From Rhodoferax sp. (GTDB taxonomy: Bacteria > Pseudomonadota > Gammaproteobacteria > Burkholderiales > Burkholderiaceae_C): a stretch of 64,000 nucleotides of DNA. Of this stretch, positions 35,135 through 44,070 are shown in pieces. The notes beneath the pieces were generated by a model. The model was not told where the DNA came from, did not search any database, and saw only the letters and a list, made by a program, of their open reading frames with translations. The position numbers and the translations under genes were made by a program. Numbering within the stretch: position 1 is the first letter of the stretch; the number at the start of each line of letters is the position of its first letter. The stretch is from NCBI RefSeq assembly GCF_025354435.1, contig NZ_JANXMU010000036.1:62001-126000 (forward strand), in the 5' to 3' direction.

Positions 35135-36193
35135 ATGTCCCAACACGCACCCCTCATTATTGATATTGCCGGCACCAGCCTGACCAAGGCCGACCGCCAG
35201 CGCCTTAAGCACCCGCTGGTCGGCGGCCTGATTCTGTTTGCCCGCAACTGGCAAGACCGGGCGCAACTCACCGCCCTGTGCCGCGTCATCAAAAAGGCCC
35301 GCCCCGACGTGCTGGTCTGCGTGGACCACGAGGGCGGCAGGGTGCAGCGCTTCAAGACCGACGGCTTCACCCACCTGCCGCCCATGCATGTGCTGGGCGA
35401 GCTGTGGATGCGCGATGCCTTGCAGGCCACCAACATCGCCACCGCCTGCGGCTACGTGCTGGCCTCCGAGCTGCGCGCCTGTGGGGTCGATTTCAGCTTC
35501 ACCCCGGTGCTGGACCTGGATTTTGGTGAAAGCAGCGTGATCGGCAACCGCGCCTTCCACCGCGACCCGCGTGTGGTCAGCATGCTGGCCAAGAGCCTCA
35601 TGCACGGCCTGCTGCGGGCGGGCATGGGCAATTGCGGCAAGCATTTTCCCGGCCACGGCTTCGTCACCGCCGATTCGCACACCGCCATACCGGTGGACAA
35701 GCGCGGCCTGAAAGCCATCCTGACCGACGATGCCGCGCCCTATGGCTGGCTCAATACCAGCCTGAGCAGCGTGATGCCCGCGCACGTAATCTACCCCAAG
35801 GTGGACAAACGCCCTGCAGGCTTTTCCGCCAAGTGGCTGCAAGAGATTTTGCGCGGCAAGCTGGACTTCCAGGGCGCGATTTTCAGCGACGACCTGAGCA
35901 TGGCCGGGGCCCGCAAGATTGATGACCAGGACGTGGGCTACACCGAAGCCGCCATCGTCGCGCTGCAAGCCGGTTGCGACCTGGTGCTGCTGTGCAACCA
36001 AAGCCTGGGCGATGGCCAGGAGGTCGATGCCTTGCTCAACGGCCTGGCCGAGGCCCAGCTCAAGGGCCAATGGCACCCCGATGAAGCCAGCGAAGCCCGC
36101 CGACAGGCCCTGCTGCCCGTAGGCCCGGCACCCGAGTGGGACGCTTTGATGACCCAGCCCGCCTACATGCAAGCGCTGTGGCTGGTGCCTTAG
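35135..36193 (+). CDS. nagZ: beta-N-acetylhexosaminidase NagZ
   Basis: Cytosolic glycoside hydrolase family 3 enzyme that removes GlcNAc from anhydro-muropeptides in peptidoglycan recycling; 352 aa. VGGLILFARNW, CVDHEGGRVQRF, and the diagnostic KHFPGHGFVTADSHTAIP (catalytic His loop) with nucleophile Asp in IFSDDLSMAG. No signal peptide. The only leader before the ATG is the AT-rich tail of a THR copy; no purine-rich ribosome-binding site is visible. Confidence 0.96.
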   Translation: MSQHAPLIIDIAGTSLTKADRQRLKHPLVGGLILFARNWQDRAQLTALCRVIKKARPDVLVCVDHEGGRVQRFKTDGFTHLPPMHVLGELWMRDALQATNIATACGYVLASELRACGVDFSFTPVLDLDFGESSVIGNRAFHRDPRVVSMLAKSLMHGLLRAGMGNCGKHFPGHGFVTADSHTAIPVDKRGLKAILTDDAAPYGWLNTSLSSVMPAHVIYPKVDKRPAGFSAKWLQEILRGKLDFQGAIFSDDLSMAGARKIDDQDVGYTEAAIVALQAGCDLVLLCNQSLGDGQEVDALLNGLAEAQLKGQWHPDEASEARRQALLPVGPAPEWDALMTQPAYMQALWLVP

Positions 36194-36198
36194 CAGGC

Positions 36199-36255
36199 GC
36201 TGCGATTTTTGTAGCTGCTAACGCTTAATGAATAAGCGCTAGCAGTCTAAAAGGC
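36199..36255 (+). repeat. THR repeat copy between convergent nagZ and lysS
   Basis: GCTGCGATTTTTGTAGC, then hairpin [29 protein letters not shown] (10 of 11 paired), then AGTCTAAAAGG. It may also serve as transcript end for nagZ. Confidence 0.88.
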
Positions 36256-36262
36256 ATGTAAA

Positions 36263-37807
36263 TTACTCTTTTCGGAGTGCCGGGAACAGGATCACATCCC
36301 GGATGCTGGCGCTGTCGGTCAGCAGCATCATCAGGCGGTCGATGCCGATGCCGCAGCCGCCGGTGGGGGGCATGCCGTACTCCAGGGCGCGCACGAAGTC
36401 GTGGTCGAAGTGCATGGCTTCGTCGTCGCCGCTGTCCTTGGCGTTCACCTGGGCCTGGAAGCGGGCGGCCTGGTCTTCGGCATCGTTCAACTCGCTAAAG
36501 CCGTTGCCGAACTCGCGGCCGGTGATGTAGAGCTCGAAGCGCTCGGTCACCTCGGGGCGGTCGTCGTTGGCGCGGGCCAGGGGCGATATTTCGGTGGGGT
36601 GCTCCATGATGAAGGTGGGCTGCCAGAGCTTGTCTTCCACGGTTTCCTCAAAGTACAGCACCTGCAGGCTGGCCAGGCTGCGGCCGGCGAGCTTGTTCTT
36701 GGCCTCGGTCAGGCCGAGCTTTTTCACTGCATTGGTCAGCCATACGGGGTCGAACACGTTGTCACCGGCTTCGGTGTACTTCTGGATGGCTTCCACAATC
36801 GTCAGGCGCTCGAAGGGTTGGCTCAGATCGACCGGCTTGCCCGCGTAGGTCAGCTGCAGCGAGCCGGTGGCGCGCTGGGCGGCATCGCGGATCAGCTTTT
36901 CGGTGTAGTCCATCAGGTCCTGGTAGTTCCAGTAGGCCGCGTAGAACTCCATCATGGTGAACTCGGGGTTATGGCGCACCGAGATGCCTTCGTTGCGGTA
37001 GCTGCGATTGATTTCGAACACGCGCTCGAAGCCGCCGACGATCAGGCGCTTCAGGTACAGCTCGGGCGCGATGCGCAAAAACATCTCTTGGTCCAGCGCG
37101 TTGTGGTGCGTCTTGAACGGCTTGGCGTTGGCACCGCCGGGGATGGGGTGCAGCATGGGCGTTTCGACTTCCAGGAAGTCGTGGCCCACCATGAATTCGC
37201 GCAGGGCGCTGACGGCCTTGCTGCGGGCCAGGAAGCGTTTGCGGGCCTCCACGTCGGTCATCAGATCGACATAGCGCTGGCGGTACTTGGTTTCCTGGTC
37301 GGCCATGCCGTGAAACTTGTCGGGCATGGGGCGCAGGCTCTTGGTGAGCAGGCGCACGCTGGTGGCGTGCAGCGAGAGCTCGCCGGTGCGGGTTTTGAAC
37401 ACGGTGCCCTCGGCGGCCACGATGTCGCCCAGGTCCCAGTGCTTGAAGCTGGTGTACAGCTCCGCGCCCACGTCTTCGCCCTTGATGTAGATCTGGATGC
37501 GGCCGCCAGTGTCGCCAAATGACGCGTCTTGCAGCGTACAAAAGCTGGCCTTGCCCATCACGCGCTTGAGCATCATGCGGCCTGCGACCTTGGCCGTCGC
37601 GCCCAGGGCAGTGAGCTCTTCGGTGGACTGGCCGTTGAAGCGTTCAAACAGGCTGGCGGCGTGGTCTGTGGGTTTGAAATCGTTGGGAAACGCGACACCC
37701 TTGCCCTCGGCTTGCTGCTGGCGGATGGCTTTGAGCTTTTCGCGGCGCTCCAGAATCAGCTGGTTTTCGTCTTGGACGGGTGCGGGGGGGAGGGTGTTTT
37801 CAGACAT
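36263..37807 (-). CDS. lysS: lysyl-tRNA synthetase, class II
   Basis: A 514-aa class-II aminoacyl-tRNA synthetase. The N-terminal OB anticodon-binding domain covers about 70-160 ([20 protein letters not shown]); motif 1 is around [18 protein letters not shown], motif 2 [21 protein letters not shown], motif 3 [24 protein letters not shown] is LysRS-specific. Downstream of the glycan cluster with a 59-bp gap. Confidence 0.98.
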   Translation of the reverse strand: MSENTLPPAPVQDENQLILERREKLKAIRQQQAEGKGVAFPNDFKPTDHAASLFERFNGQSTEELTALGATAKVAGRMMLKRVMGKASFCTLQDASFGDTGGRIQIYIKGEDVGAELYTSFKHWDLGDIVAAEGTVFKTRTGELSLHATSVRLLTKSLRPMPDKFHGMADQETKYRQRYVDLMTDVEARKRFLARSKAVSALREFMVGHDFLEVETPMLHPIPGGANAKPFKTHHNALDQEMFLRIAPELYLKRLIVGGFERVFEINRSYRNEGISVRHNPEFTMMEFYAAYWNYQDLMDYTEKLIRDAAQRATGSLQLTYAGKPVDLSQPFERLTIVEAIQKYTEAGDNVFDPVWLTNAVKKLGLTEAKNKLAGRSLASLQVLYFEETVEDKLWQPTFIMEHPTEISPLARANDDRPEVTERFELYITGREFGNGFSELNDAEDQAARFQAQVNAKDSGDDEAMHFDHDFVRALEYGMPPTGGCGIGIDRLMMLLTDSASIRDVILFPALRKE

Positions 37808-37866
37808 GGAGGCGTTTTGGATGGAGAAAGGGCGGGTTGCGCCGAACCTGCCATTCTAAAACGCCG

Positions 37867-38427
37867 TCAGTGGGTGATTCCGTCGCGGCGCAATACCTTG
37901 AAGAAGGTCAGCACCAGAATCCGCACATCCAGCCCGAAAGAGCGGTGGTGCAGGTAGTAGGCATCGAGTGCCACTTTGGCCGGAATCGGCAATTCGTCGC
38001 GCCCGTGGATCTGTGCCCAGCCCGTCAGGCCCGGCACCAGGGTGTGCACGCCCTGGGAGGTGCGCAGGGCCACCAGGTCGTGCTGGTTGAACAGCGCAGG
38101 GCGCGGCCCGACAAAGCCCATGTCGCCTTTCAAAATACTCCACAACTGGGGTAACTCGTCCAAGCTGCTCTTGCGCAGAAAGTTGCCGATGGGGGTCAGG
38201 TAATTTGCAGGATCTGCTAGTAAATGTGTAGCTACTGCCGGAGTACCTATCTGCATGGAGCGGAACTTTGGCATAGAGAAAATGCTATTATTTTTGCCAA
38301 CACGGTCCGACCAGTACAGCACCGGGCCTGGCGAAGTCAACCGTACCGCCAAAGCAACCAGCAGCATGGGGAGTGCCAGGACGCACAGCGCGGCCAAGCC
38401 TAAAACCAAATCGCAAAATCGTTTCAT
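37867..38427 (-). CDS. initiating sugar-phosphate transferase (PglC/WcaJ-type)
   Basis: A 186-aa monotopic polyprenyl-phosphate sugar-1-phosphate transferase of the short PglC type. One N-terminal hydrophobic segment (about 8-28), then PKFRSMQIGTP, the catalytic DE in SSLDELPQLWSILKGDMGFVGPRP, and GLTGWAQIHGR. It should start glycan assembly by loading the first sugar on undecaprenyl phosphate; with the neighbouring WbpM- and WbpV-like enzymes that sugar could be QuiNAc or a relative (inference). Overlaps the epimerase gene by four bases. Codons for VATHLLADPAN are AT-rich (TTA, CTA, ACA) and may contain a partial THR. Confidence 0.93.
   Translation of the reverse strand: MKRFCDLVLGLAALCVLALPMLLVALAVRLTSPGPVLYWSDRVGKNNSIFSMPKFRSMQIGTPAVATHLLADPANYLTPIGNFLRKSSLDELPQLWSILKGDMGFVGPRPALFNQHDLVALRTSQGVHTLVPGLTGWAQIHGRDELPIPAKVALDAYYLHHRSFGLDVRILVLTFFKVLRRDGITH
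38216..38240 (+). repeat. possible partial THR in the sugar transferase gene
   Basis: GCTAGTAAATGTGTAGCT followed by ACTGCCG resembles hairpin I and the start of hairpin II; the 3' half is not recognisable. Homologues appear to have similar residues here, so convergence is possible. Confidence 0.35.
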
Positions 38428-39368
38428 GGCTGTATGGCTGCCACCGTACGGCGCAGTCCTTCGTTGAGGGTGACGGGCGGTGTCCAGCCCAAAACATCGC
38501 GCGTGTGCTGGATATCCACTTGCAGGTGGCCACACAGGCGCTGCGCTGCCGCCCCTTGCCCGACCAAGCTGGCCCCGGCTTGCAGCAGCCACGCGGGCAC
38601 GGGCAGCAAGCGGCTCGGCTGGTCCATGGCGCGGGCCATGCAGCGCACCAGTTCGGTGGTGGACAGGTCTTCGCCATCGCTGACCAAGAAGGTCTGCTGG
38701 GCCGCGGCGGGATGGGTGGTGCAGGTCAGGATCAAATCCACCAGATTGTCCAGACCCACCAGGCTGCGCAGGTTGTGGATGGCCCCCAGCGGCAGTGGCA
38801 GCTTGTTGGAGACAGCCCGCAGCAGTGCGGCAAAGTTGGCCTTGACCCCCGGACCATAGACCAAGGGTGGACGGATGGTGACCACCTCCATGCCGGTGTC
38901 TTGTGCAATGCGCTGCAAGCCAAGTTCTGCCTCCCATTTGCTGGTGCCGTAGGGGTCTAGGGGATGGGGGGTGTCGCTGGCCCGGAATGCCCGGCCCAGT
39001 GTTGTCGCTTCGCCGTTGACTTTGATCGAGCTTAAAAAAATGAAGCGCCGTACGCCCTCTGAGGCTGCCTGCCGTGCTAAATGCAGGGTGCCATCGGTGT
39101 TAACGCTGCGGTAGGCTGCCAAGGGATCAATAGCATCTTCGCGCATCACGTGGGCGCGGGCGGCGAGGTGGACGACGGTATCGCAACCTTGCAGCGCATC
39201 GGCCCACAGGGTCTGCGGCCCGATGGAGTCGATAGCCGCCACTTCCACGCCGGGTAAGGCCGCCACCGGATGCCGCACGGCAACCCGCACGCGCACGTGC
39301 ACGCGCGCCAGGGCGGCGCACAGTGCCGACCCGACAAAGCCATTGGCACCGGTGACCAGGACCGTCAT
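38424..39368 (-). CDS. NAD-dependent sugar epimerase/reductase (WbpV-like)
   Basis: A 314-aa extended short-chain dehydrogenase. NAD site VTGANGFVGSALCAAL, then HLAARAHVM, FLSSIKVNGE and the catalytic YGTSK. Close in type to WbpV/GalE-like enzymes that reduce UDP-4-keto-6-deoxy-GlcNAc to UDP-QuiNAc. Pairing with a WbpM-like 4,6-dehydratase (44067) and a PglC-like transferase supports a 6-deoxy-aminosugar at the reducing end. Four-base overlaps with both neighbours. Start ATG 39368. Confidence 0.9.
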   Translation of the reverse strand: MTVLVTGANGFVGSALCAALARVHVRVRVAVRHPVAALPGVEVAAIDSIGPQTLWADALQGCDTVVHLAARAHVMREDAIDPLAAYRSVNTDGTLHLARQAASEGVRRFIFLSSIKVNGEATTLGRAFRASDTPHPLDPYGTSKWEAELGLQRIAQDTGMEVVTIRPPLVYGPGVKANFAALLRAVSNKLPLPLGAIHNLRSLVGLDNLVDLILTCTTHPAAAQQTFLVSDGEDLSTTELVRCMARAMDQPSRLLPVPAWLLQAGASLVGQGAAAQRLCGHLQVDIQHTRDVLGWTPPVTLNEGLRRTVAAIQP

Positions 39369-40162
39369 GGCCGATGCAGCCATAGTGCGCGGATAAACAC
39401 CCGCGAACAAAAAAATCGCAGCATGCTGGAGAGGTGCCACCGCAGATATTTGCGCTGGGTGTGGCTGCTGCGCTGGGCATCGTGGGTCACACCGTGGTGC
39501 GGCAGCAGTGCAATTTGTAGGCTCTGCAAGCGGATCCGTGCACACAGGTCCACATCTTCGTAGTACAGAAAAAACTTCTCATCAAAACCGCCCATGCTGC
39601 GGTACAGCGCGGTGGACAACACCATGAACATGCCACCTACCCAATCGGGGTAGAACACCGTTTCTGGGTGGGTGGAGGCACGGCTTAGTTGACGTTTTCG
39701 CAGGATGGCTTTGGCTGTGATGCCCCAAGGGGTTGGAAAACGGCGCGCGCTGTCTTCCAGTTGCCCCGCGGGGCTGTAAATAGCTGGTGCCACCAGACCT
39801 ACCAAGGGATCTTCAAGCACCGCGAGCAAGCCTGGAAACGGGTTTTGCGTTAGCCGAATGTCCGGATTCAGAATGCACACCGTGGCGCATCGGGCCTGGG
39901 CCAAAGCTTGGTTGTGGTTGGCACCAAAGCCCATAGGCAGGAGGTTGCGCACGACGCGCAAGGAGAACCCAAAATCATCGGCTGTACATGGCATGTCTTC
40001 GGGAATATTCAGCGTCAGAATCACTTCCAGCGGCGTTTGCAGGTGCAGGCGGTCCAGGTCACGCAGCAACGGCAGCACCAGTGCCATTTGTCCGTGGCTG
40101 ACGATGGAGATGGAGAGGTTGGGCCGAGTGTCGCGGGCCATTGGCGAAGTGGGGGCTTTCAC
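39365..40162 (-). CDS. glycosyltransferase family 2 (rhamnosyltransferase-like)
   Basis: A 265-aa GT-A fold enzyme with an N-terminal SISIVSHGQMALVLPLL, GFGANHNQAL, CILNPDIRL (DxD-like N-P-D), VAPAIYSPAG and DWVGGMFMVL, FFLYYEDVDLCARI. This pattern fits WbbL/rhamnosyltransferase-like GT2 enzymes; donor unknown. Four-base overlaps on both sides. Confidence 0.88.
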   Translation of the reverse strand: MKAPTSPMARDTRPNLSISIVSHGQMALVLPLLRDLDRLHLQTPLEVILTLNIPEDMPCTADDFGFSLRVVRNLLPMGFGANHNQALAQARCATVCILNPDIRLTQNPFPGLLAVLEDPLVGLVAPAIYSPAGQLEDSARRFPTPWGITAKAILRKRQLSRASTHPETVFYPDWVGGMFMVLSTALYRSMGGFDEKFFLYYEDVDLCARIRLQSLQIALLPHHGVTHDAQRSSHTQRKYLRWHLSSMLRFFCSRVFIRALWLHRP

Positions 40163-40368
40163 TGGTAGGGCCCCGTGCGGCCTCTCAGCCCGTCGACCAC
40201 GCCGCGCACCATCATGCGCAGGCGCAGGAAACGTTGGGGCGTGAATGGCAGGAAGTAGCCTGCAAACTGTACCAGCCGGGCTAAAAAGTGGAGTTTCCAG
40301 CGCCAGGGCGTGTAGGGCCTGGCACTGAGCAAGATTGAATTTCTGAACATGTAGTCGCTAGTCATCAT
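40159..40368 (-). pseudogene. small frame, probable C-terminal remnant of a glycosyltransferase
   Basis: A 69-codon frame with its own ATG-ATG, 21 bp after the preceding glycosyltransferase and overlapping the next by four bases. The basic, Leu/Arg-rich end RLRMMVRGVVDGLRGRTGPY resembles the C-terminus of GT2 rhamnosyltransferases (a helical tail after the catalytic domain), but no catalytic domain is present. It is either a remnant of a deleted glycosyltransferase or a small real protein; the coupling suggests it is still translated. Confidence 0.5.
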
Positions 40369-40389
40369 TCGGTCGCCGAAATTGCTGTA

Positions 40390-41214
40390 TCAACGGCAAG
40401 TTTTGGTGTGCTTGCGCAATACCACTAGAAACTTGCGGCGAATGAACTTCAGCTTGACGTAAAAACCCAGCGCGTAGCGGGTCCACTGGGAGATATCGCC
40501 AGCTTGTTGAAGCTTGCGCAAATTTTCAAGTTCTGCTCGGTGCATGGCGTTCATGTTCGAACTTAGGCCTGCTTGCCCGTATTGGTGCTTGTGGATAGCC
40601 GCCAAAGGCCGATCAATTCCCGACATTGAAACCCCGCGCAAAGCCAGTTGCATCAAAAAAAAGTGATCTTCCATGTGGCGCTGCCCGGTGGGAAAGCGTA
40701 GCGGAGCATCCGCTCTAACCATGATGGATGGCGTAATGAATGGGTTCTTTAGTAGCACTTTCCATGGTTTTACTGTCCGACCTTGAACGCCTTCGGTTGT
40801 AAATGGAAGCCACGGCACACGGTCGCCATCGGCTCTAATGAACCCATGGCCCGTCAACATCAATGCGGGGCGCGCGCGCATGTAGTTGTATTGCAGGGCA
40901 AGCTTCTCAGGATGCCAGGTATCGTCGGCATCCAAAAAAGCGACATAGCGGCCTTTCGCCGCCGCCCAGCCTGCGTTGCGCGCCGTGGCGGCACCGTGAT
41001 TGACCGCAATTGTGACCACCGAAATCCAACCGGCAGGGTACGCGGCGAGCAGTCGTTGAAGTACCAAGGGAGTATCGTCGTCGTTTCCGTCGTCTACCAA
41101 AATAACTTCTTGCGGCCGCATGGACTGCCCTGCAATCGACGCGACCGCACGTTTGATGGTTTTGGCACAACGAAAGCAGGGGACGACAATCGAAACAGGC
41201 AGGTGGGAGCTCAT
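40390..41214 (-). CDS. glycosyltransferase family 2
   Basis: A 274-aa GT-A enzyme. VSIVVPCFRCAKTIKRAVAS, ILVDDGNDDDT, GAATARNAGWAAAKGRYVAFLDADDTWHPEKL (read as GAATARNAGW and FLDADDTWHP) hold the nucleotide-sugar and metal sites. C-terminal basic helices follow (KLKFIRRKFLVVLRK). Start ATG 41214 overlaps the upstream glycosyltransferase stop (ATGA); a longer frame to 41451 lies within that gene. Acceptor and donor unknown. Confidence 0.88.
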   Translation of the reverse strand: MSSHLPVSIVVPCFRCAKTIKRAVASIAGQSMRPQEVILVDDGNDDDTPLVLQRLLAAYPAGWISVVTIAVNHGAATARNAGWAAAKGRYVAFLDADDTWHPEKLALQYNYMRARPALMLTGHGFIRADGDRVPWLPFTTEGVQGRTVKPWKVLLKNPFITPSIMVRADAPLRFPTGQRHMEDHFFLMQLALRGVSMSGIDRPLAAIHKHQYGQAGLSSNMNAMHRAELENLRKLQQAGDISQWTRYALGFYVKLKFIRRKFLVVLRKHTKTCR

Positions 41215-42044
41215 ACCGATTGAAGCCCTCGTAACACTGCTCGCACATGGTGCCAGTGGCCTAGAAAAAGGCGCTTCACCAGCATTGAGGTCAGCAAACT
41301 GACCGTTGGCAGTATGGGCAGTGATGTGTGTCGACGGAAAAAACGTACCGCAGAGCAAACAAAGTACTCGTCGATCTTGGGACTGCCTCGGCCCAAGCTG
41401 CCTGAGCCTCGGTGCCAAACGTGCGAGTCGTCGGCCGTTCCAATCTGCCAACCGTGGCGACGCAGCCGAAAACCCAAGTCTGTATCTTCCCAGTACATGA
41501 AAAATGTCTCTTCGTCGAAAAGGCCTATTTCATGCAAGGCGCTGCTGCGCAGGAGCATTGATGCACCGGAAACAAACGCCAGTTCGCCTGGCGCGCGCAA
41601 TGGTTGCGATCGGCCCAGCCATGGGTTGACTCGGCCACCGCCCCAAAGCTGGATAAGGTCCGTGGACCCCAGTTCATAGATCACAGAGCCAACGGCCCCT
41701 AGCCGGGGGGTGGATTCCGCCATGCGCACCATCGCAGACAAAGTCTGCGGTTCAACAGTGGCGTCACTGTTGATGAGCCAAATGTAGTCGGACGATCGTG
41801 CCAAAGCCTCGCGCATCCCTACATTGCAACCGCCACCAAAGCCACGGTTTTCGTTGGTGATCAACACCTCCAGTGCGGGATAGGCCTGCGTTATTCGTTC
41901 GACCGAATCGTCGGTGGAGTGGTTGTCGATCAACAAGATTGCGGGCGCTGGGGCCACAAGCTTGTGCAGCGATGCCAAGCATTTCAAGGTGTCAGCCCAA
42001 CCGTTCCAATTGAGGACAATAACCGTAACTTTAGGAGCCACCAA
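41211..42044 (-). CDS. glycosyltransferase family 2 (rhamnosyltransferase-like)
   Basis: A 277-aa GT2. VTVIVLNWNGWADTLKCLAS, LLIDNHSTDDSVER, NRGFGGGCNVGMREAL, WLINSDATVEPQTL, VSGASMLLRSSAL and ETFFMYWEDTDLGFRLRRHGW are typical of WbbL-like enzymes. It lies 1 bp after the methyltransferase stop. Confidence 0.9.
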   Translation of the reverse strand: MVAPKVTVIVLNWNGWADTLKCLASLHKLVAPAPAILLIDNHSTDDSVERITQAYPALEVLITNENRGFGGGCNVGMREALARSSDYIWLINSDATVEPQTLSAMVRMAESTPRLGAVGSVIYELGSTDLIQLWGGGRVNPWLGRSQPLRAPGELAFVSGASMLLRSSALHEIGLFDEETFFMYWEDTDLGFRLRRHGWQIGTADDSHVWHRGSGSLGRGSPKIDEYFVCSAVRFFRRHTSLPILPTVSLLTSMLVKRLFLGHWHHVRAVLRGLQSV

Positions 42045-42045
42045 T

Positions 42046-42714
42046 TTAGTCCAATGTGGTTAATTTTTTCTTCGCGCTCAGTAGGTACTGGGGTGTGATG
42101 AGACCCTCAAAAATTCTGAGGGTGGCTTGGTTTACTGCATGTTTCAAGCGGTTTTCTGCAAAGCTGAGCGCTGTGCATTGCGCAGACTCCAAGTCTGCAT
42201 GGTTCAGTAGAGCTATAGCAGAGTGCTTGGAGAAGAATCGGAGATGTGTTCGGTCCATGATGCCGTCCTCCTCATATTGCCATCGGCCTTTCAGCAACAA
42301 TGGTAGAACGACGGTGTGATGCCTGATGTTGGGTAGCGTTACAACGATGGTTCCGCCCGGTTTGAGGTGCAGTGTCACCAGCCGATGTAAGGTTCTCCAA
42401 GGGTTGACCATGTGTTCTAGAACATCCAGGCACAGGATTGTGTTAAACATGGAAATACCATCCGGCAGCACTGCATGCTCGATGTCGAGGCAGTAAATTT
42501 CATCCGCTTTACTGCGGGCCAGTGTGGCGGCATCTTCGAAAATTTCGATGCCCGTGGTGTGGGTGGTGCCAGGACGCTTGCGTAGCCACTCTAGGGTCAC
42601 GCCTGCACCGCAGCCAACTTCTAGAACGCTACCACAGCGCTCAGGCAATGCTGGAGCGATTTCATGCCGTACGTGGCCGAAGTAGGGTGGAGATTTGTCG
42701 GTGTAGGTCTGCAT
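42046..42714 (-). CDS. class I SAM-dependent methyltransferase
   Basis: A 222-aa Rossmann methyltransferase: VLEVGCGAGVTLEWL (motif I), GIEIFEDAATLARSKAD, LCLDVLEHMVNPWRTL and LKPGGTIVVTLPNIRHH. Similar enzymes in glycan clusters methylate sugars or cap chains; the substrate is unknown. It and the flippase gene look less GC-rich than flanking genes, a sign of acquisition. Confidence 0.87.
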   Translation of the reverse strand: MQTYTDKSPPYFGHVRHEIAPALPERCGSVLEVGCGAGVTLEWLRKRPGTTHTTGIEIFEDAATLARSKADEIYCLDIEHAVLPDGISMFNTILCLDVLEHMVNPWRTLHRLVTLHLKPGGTIVVTLPNIRHHTVVLPLLLKGRWQYEEDGIMDRTHLRFFSKHSAIALLNHADLESAQCTALSFAENRLKHAVNQATLRIFEGLITPQYLLSAKKKLTTLD

Positions 42715-42717
42715 GGT

Positions 42718-44070
42718 TTACATGGTTTCTTTGGTTTTTGGACTCTGCACTCCGTATCGGCATGCCAGCGTCATGAGTACGAAATCTACGAGTCCTCGTC
42801 CAACAGATGCCAATGCAGCACCCCAAAGGCCCAATGTGGATACGGCCCACCACAAGCAGACCAGATACGGCACGATCTCAAGTAAATGGATCGTAGCAAT
42901 GATTCTGGTTTGTCGATTTGCTAGCAATGCGAGGTACGGAATCTGGGTCAAAGCGTTAATGGCAAAAGCGATGAGTAGTACTTGCGCTAGACGTGCAGCA
43001 TCGGCGGCGAAGGCTGCTCCCATCCACCACGCGATGAAGTCTGGAAGTACGAACCAACCGGTTACAGCACACGTCGACACAAGTCCACCTGCAAGCCAGT
43101 GCGCATGATTCAAGATGTCTCGCCATTCGCTGCCGTGATCCTGTTCGTTTTTTGAGAAGTGGGAGGCCCGAACCAGCTCGGGCAACAACACGCTGCAGGC
43201 AGAGGCAATTAAAACTGGAAAACGTGAAACGACATCGAATGGAATGGTGTACAGACTGACTATGCTGGCACCAACCATTAAGCCAATAACAAACCGGTCT
43301 GCATACAAGATCACCGGACCGAGAACGCTACTGAGCGTCATCCATCCACCAAACGACAGTAGTGTTTTAAGTTGCTGCCATCCGCTCAGAAAGTACATTT
43401 TCTTCAGTGACTCACTGACGGAAAGTCTCTGTTGGTGTGCTAGTAATTTCAGCAACGCAAGCATTTGGAACAAACGCACCAGTAGTATGCTGATCGCGGC
43501 CCAAGATAGATCCGGAGTCCATTGCGCGGTGAGAAACGGACCAACAATCAACATCACACCAGCGGGAATGCGGACCATGTTTAGATTTCGAAATGCACCC
43601 TTGCCTTCAAAATGACCACGCAGAGCCGATGTCACTAACAACAGTGGCAGGCTGGGTAGGATCCAGTTAGTGGCGGTCCGTACCTCTTCTTCTAAAGCGG
43701 GTGAGGACAAGTGAAACGGGATAGTAAAAACATGCAGTACGCCAGCCAGCACCAAGGCGCTAATGCTACCCAGAAAAAGTAGCGCGAAGAGAGCCGATCC
43801 GGTGACTTTGAGTTCGGCCCGCTCCGGTGATAGTCCTGATGGAACTGCTGCAACCGCAACTGTCACGGCGCGCCCTAGTCCAAGATCCAAAAAACTGAGG
43901 TAACCAACAAACACCCAAATGAGCGACAACACTCCCATGCGCTCAGCACCCAGTGTTCTGAGTAGCGCAGGGGCCACCACCATGGCGGCAAACATGGGTA
44001 GTACATCCCCCATCAATGCCCAGAATGCTGACGACTGCAGCGCGTGAAAACGAAGCCGAGCAGCGGTCAT
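42718..44070 (-). CDS. Wzx-type lipid-linked oligosaccharide flippase
   Basis: A 450-aa polytopic membrane protein with 12 or more helices, MOP/MATE superfamily polysaccharide exporter. LLRTLGAERMGVLSLIWVF and YLSFLDLGLGRAVTV are typical of O-antigen flippases. Start ATG 44070 (MTAARLRFHALQ) overlaps the WbpM-like stop by four bases. It would move the undecaprenyl-linked unit across the inner membrane. No Wzy polymerase was found beside it. Confidence 0.88.
   Translation of the reverse strand: MTAARLRFHALQSSAFWALMGDVLPMFAAMVVAPALLRTLGAERMGVLSLIWVFVGYLSFLDLGLGRAVTVAVAAVPSGLSPERAELKVTGSALFALLFLGSISALVLAGVLHVFTIPFHLSSPALEEEVRTATNWILPSLPLLLVTSALRGHFEGKGAFRNLNMVRIPAGVMLIVGPFLTAQWTPDLSWAAISILLVRLFQMLALLKLLAHQQRLSVSESLKKMYFLSGWQQLKTLLSFGGWMTLSSVLGPVILYADRFVIGLMVGASIVSLYTIPFDVVSRFPVLIASACSVLLPELVRASHFSKNEQDHGSEWRDILNHAHWLAGGLVSTCAVTGWFVLPDFIAWWMGAAFAADAARLAQVLLIAFAINALTQIPYLALLANRQTRIIATIHLLEIVPYLVCLWWAVSTLGLWGAALASVGRGLVDFVLMTLACRYGVQSPKTKETM

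Noticed and set aside
38283-38300. Second AT-rich string (GCTATTATTTTTGCC) in the sugar transferase gene as a THR copy
   Set aside because: Only hairpin-I-like bases on one side; the peptide (VGKNNSIFSMPKF) matches the family, so it is probably ordinary coding sequence.
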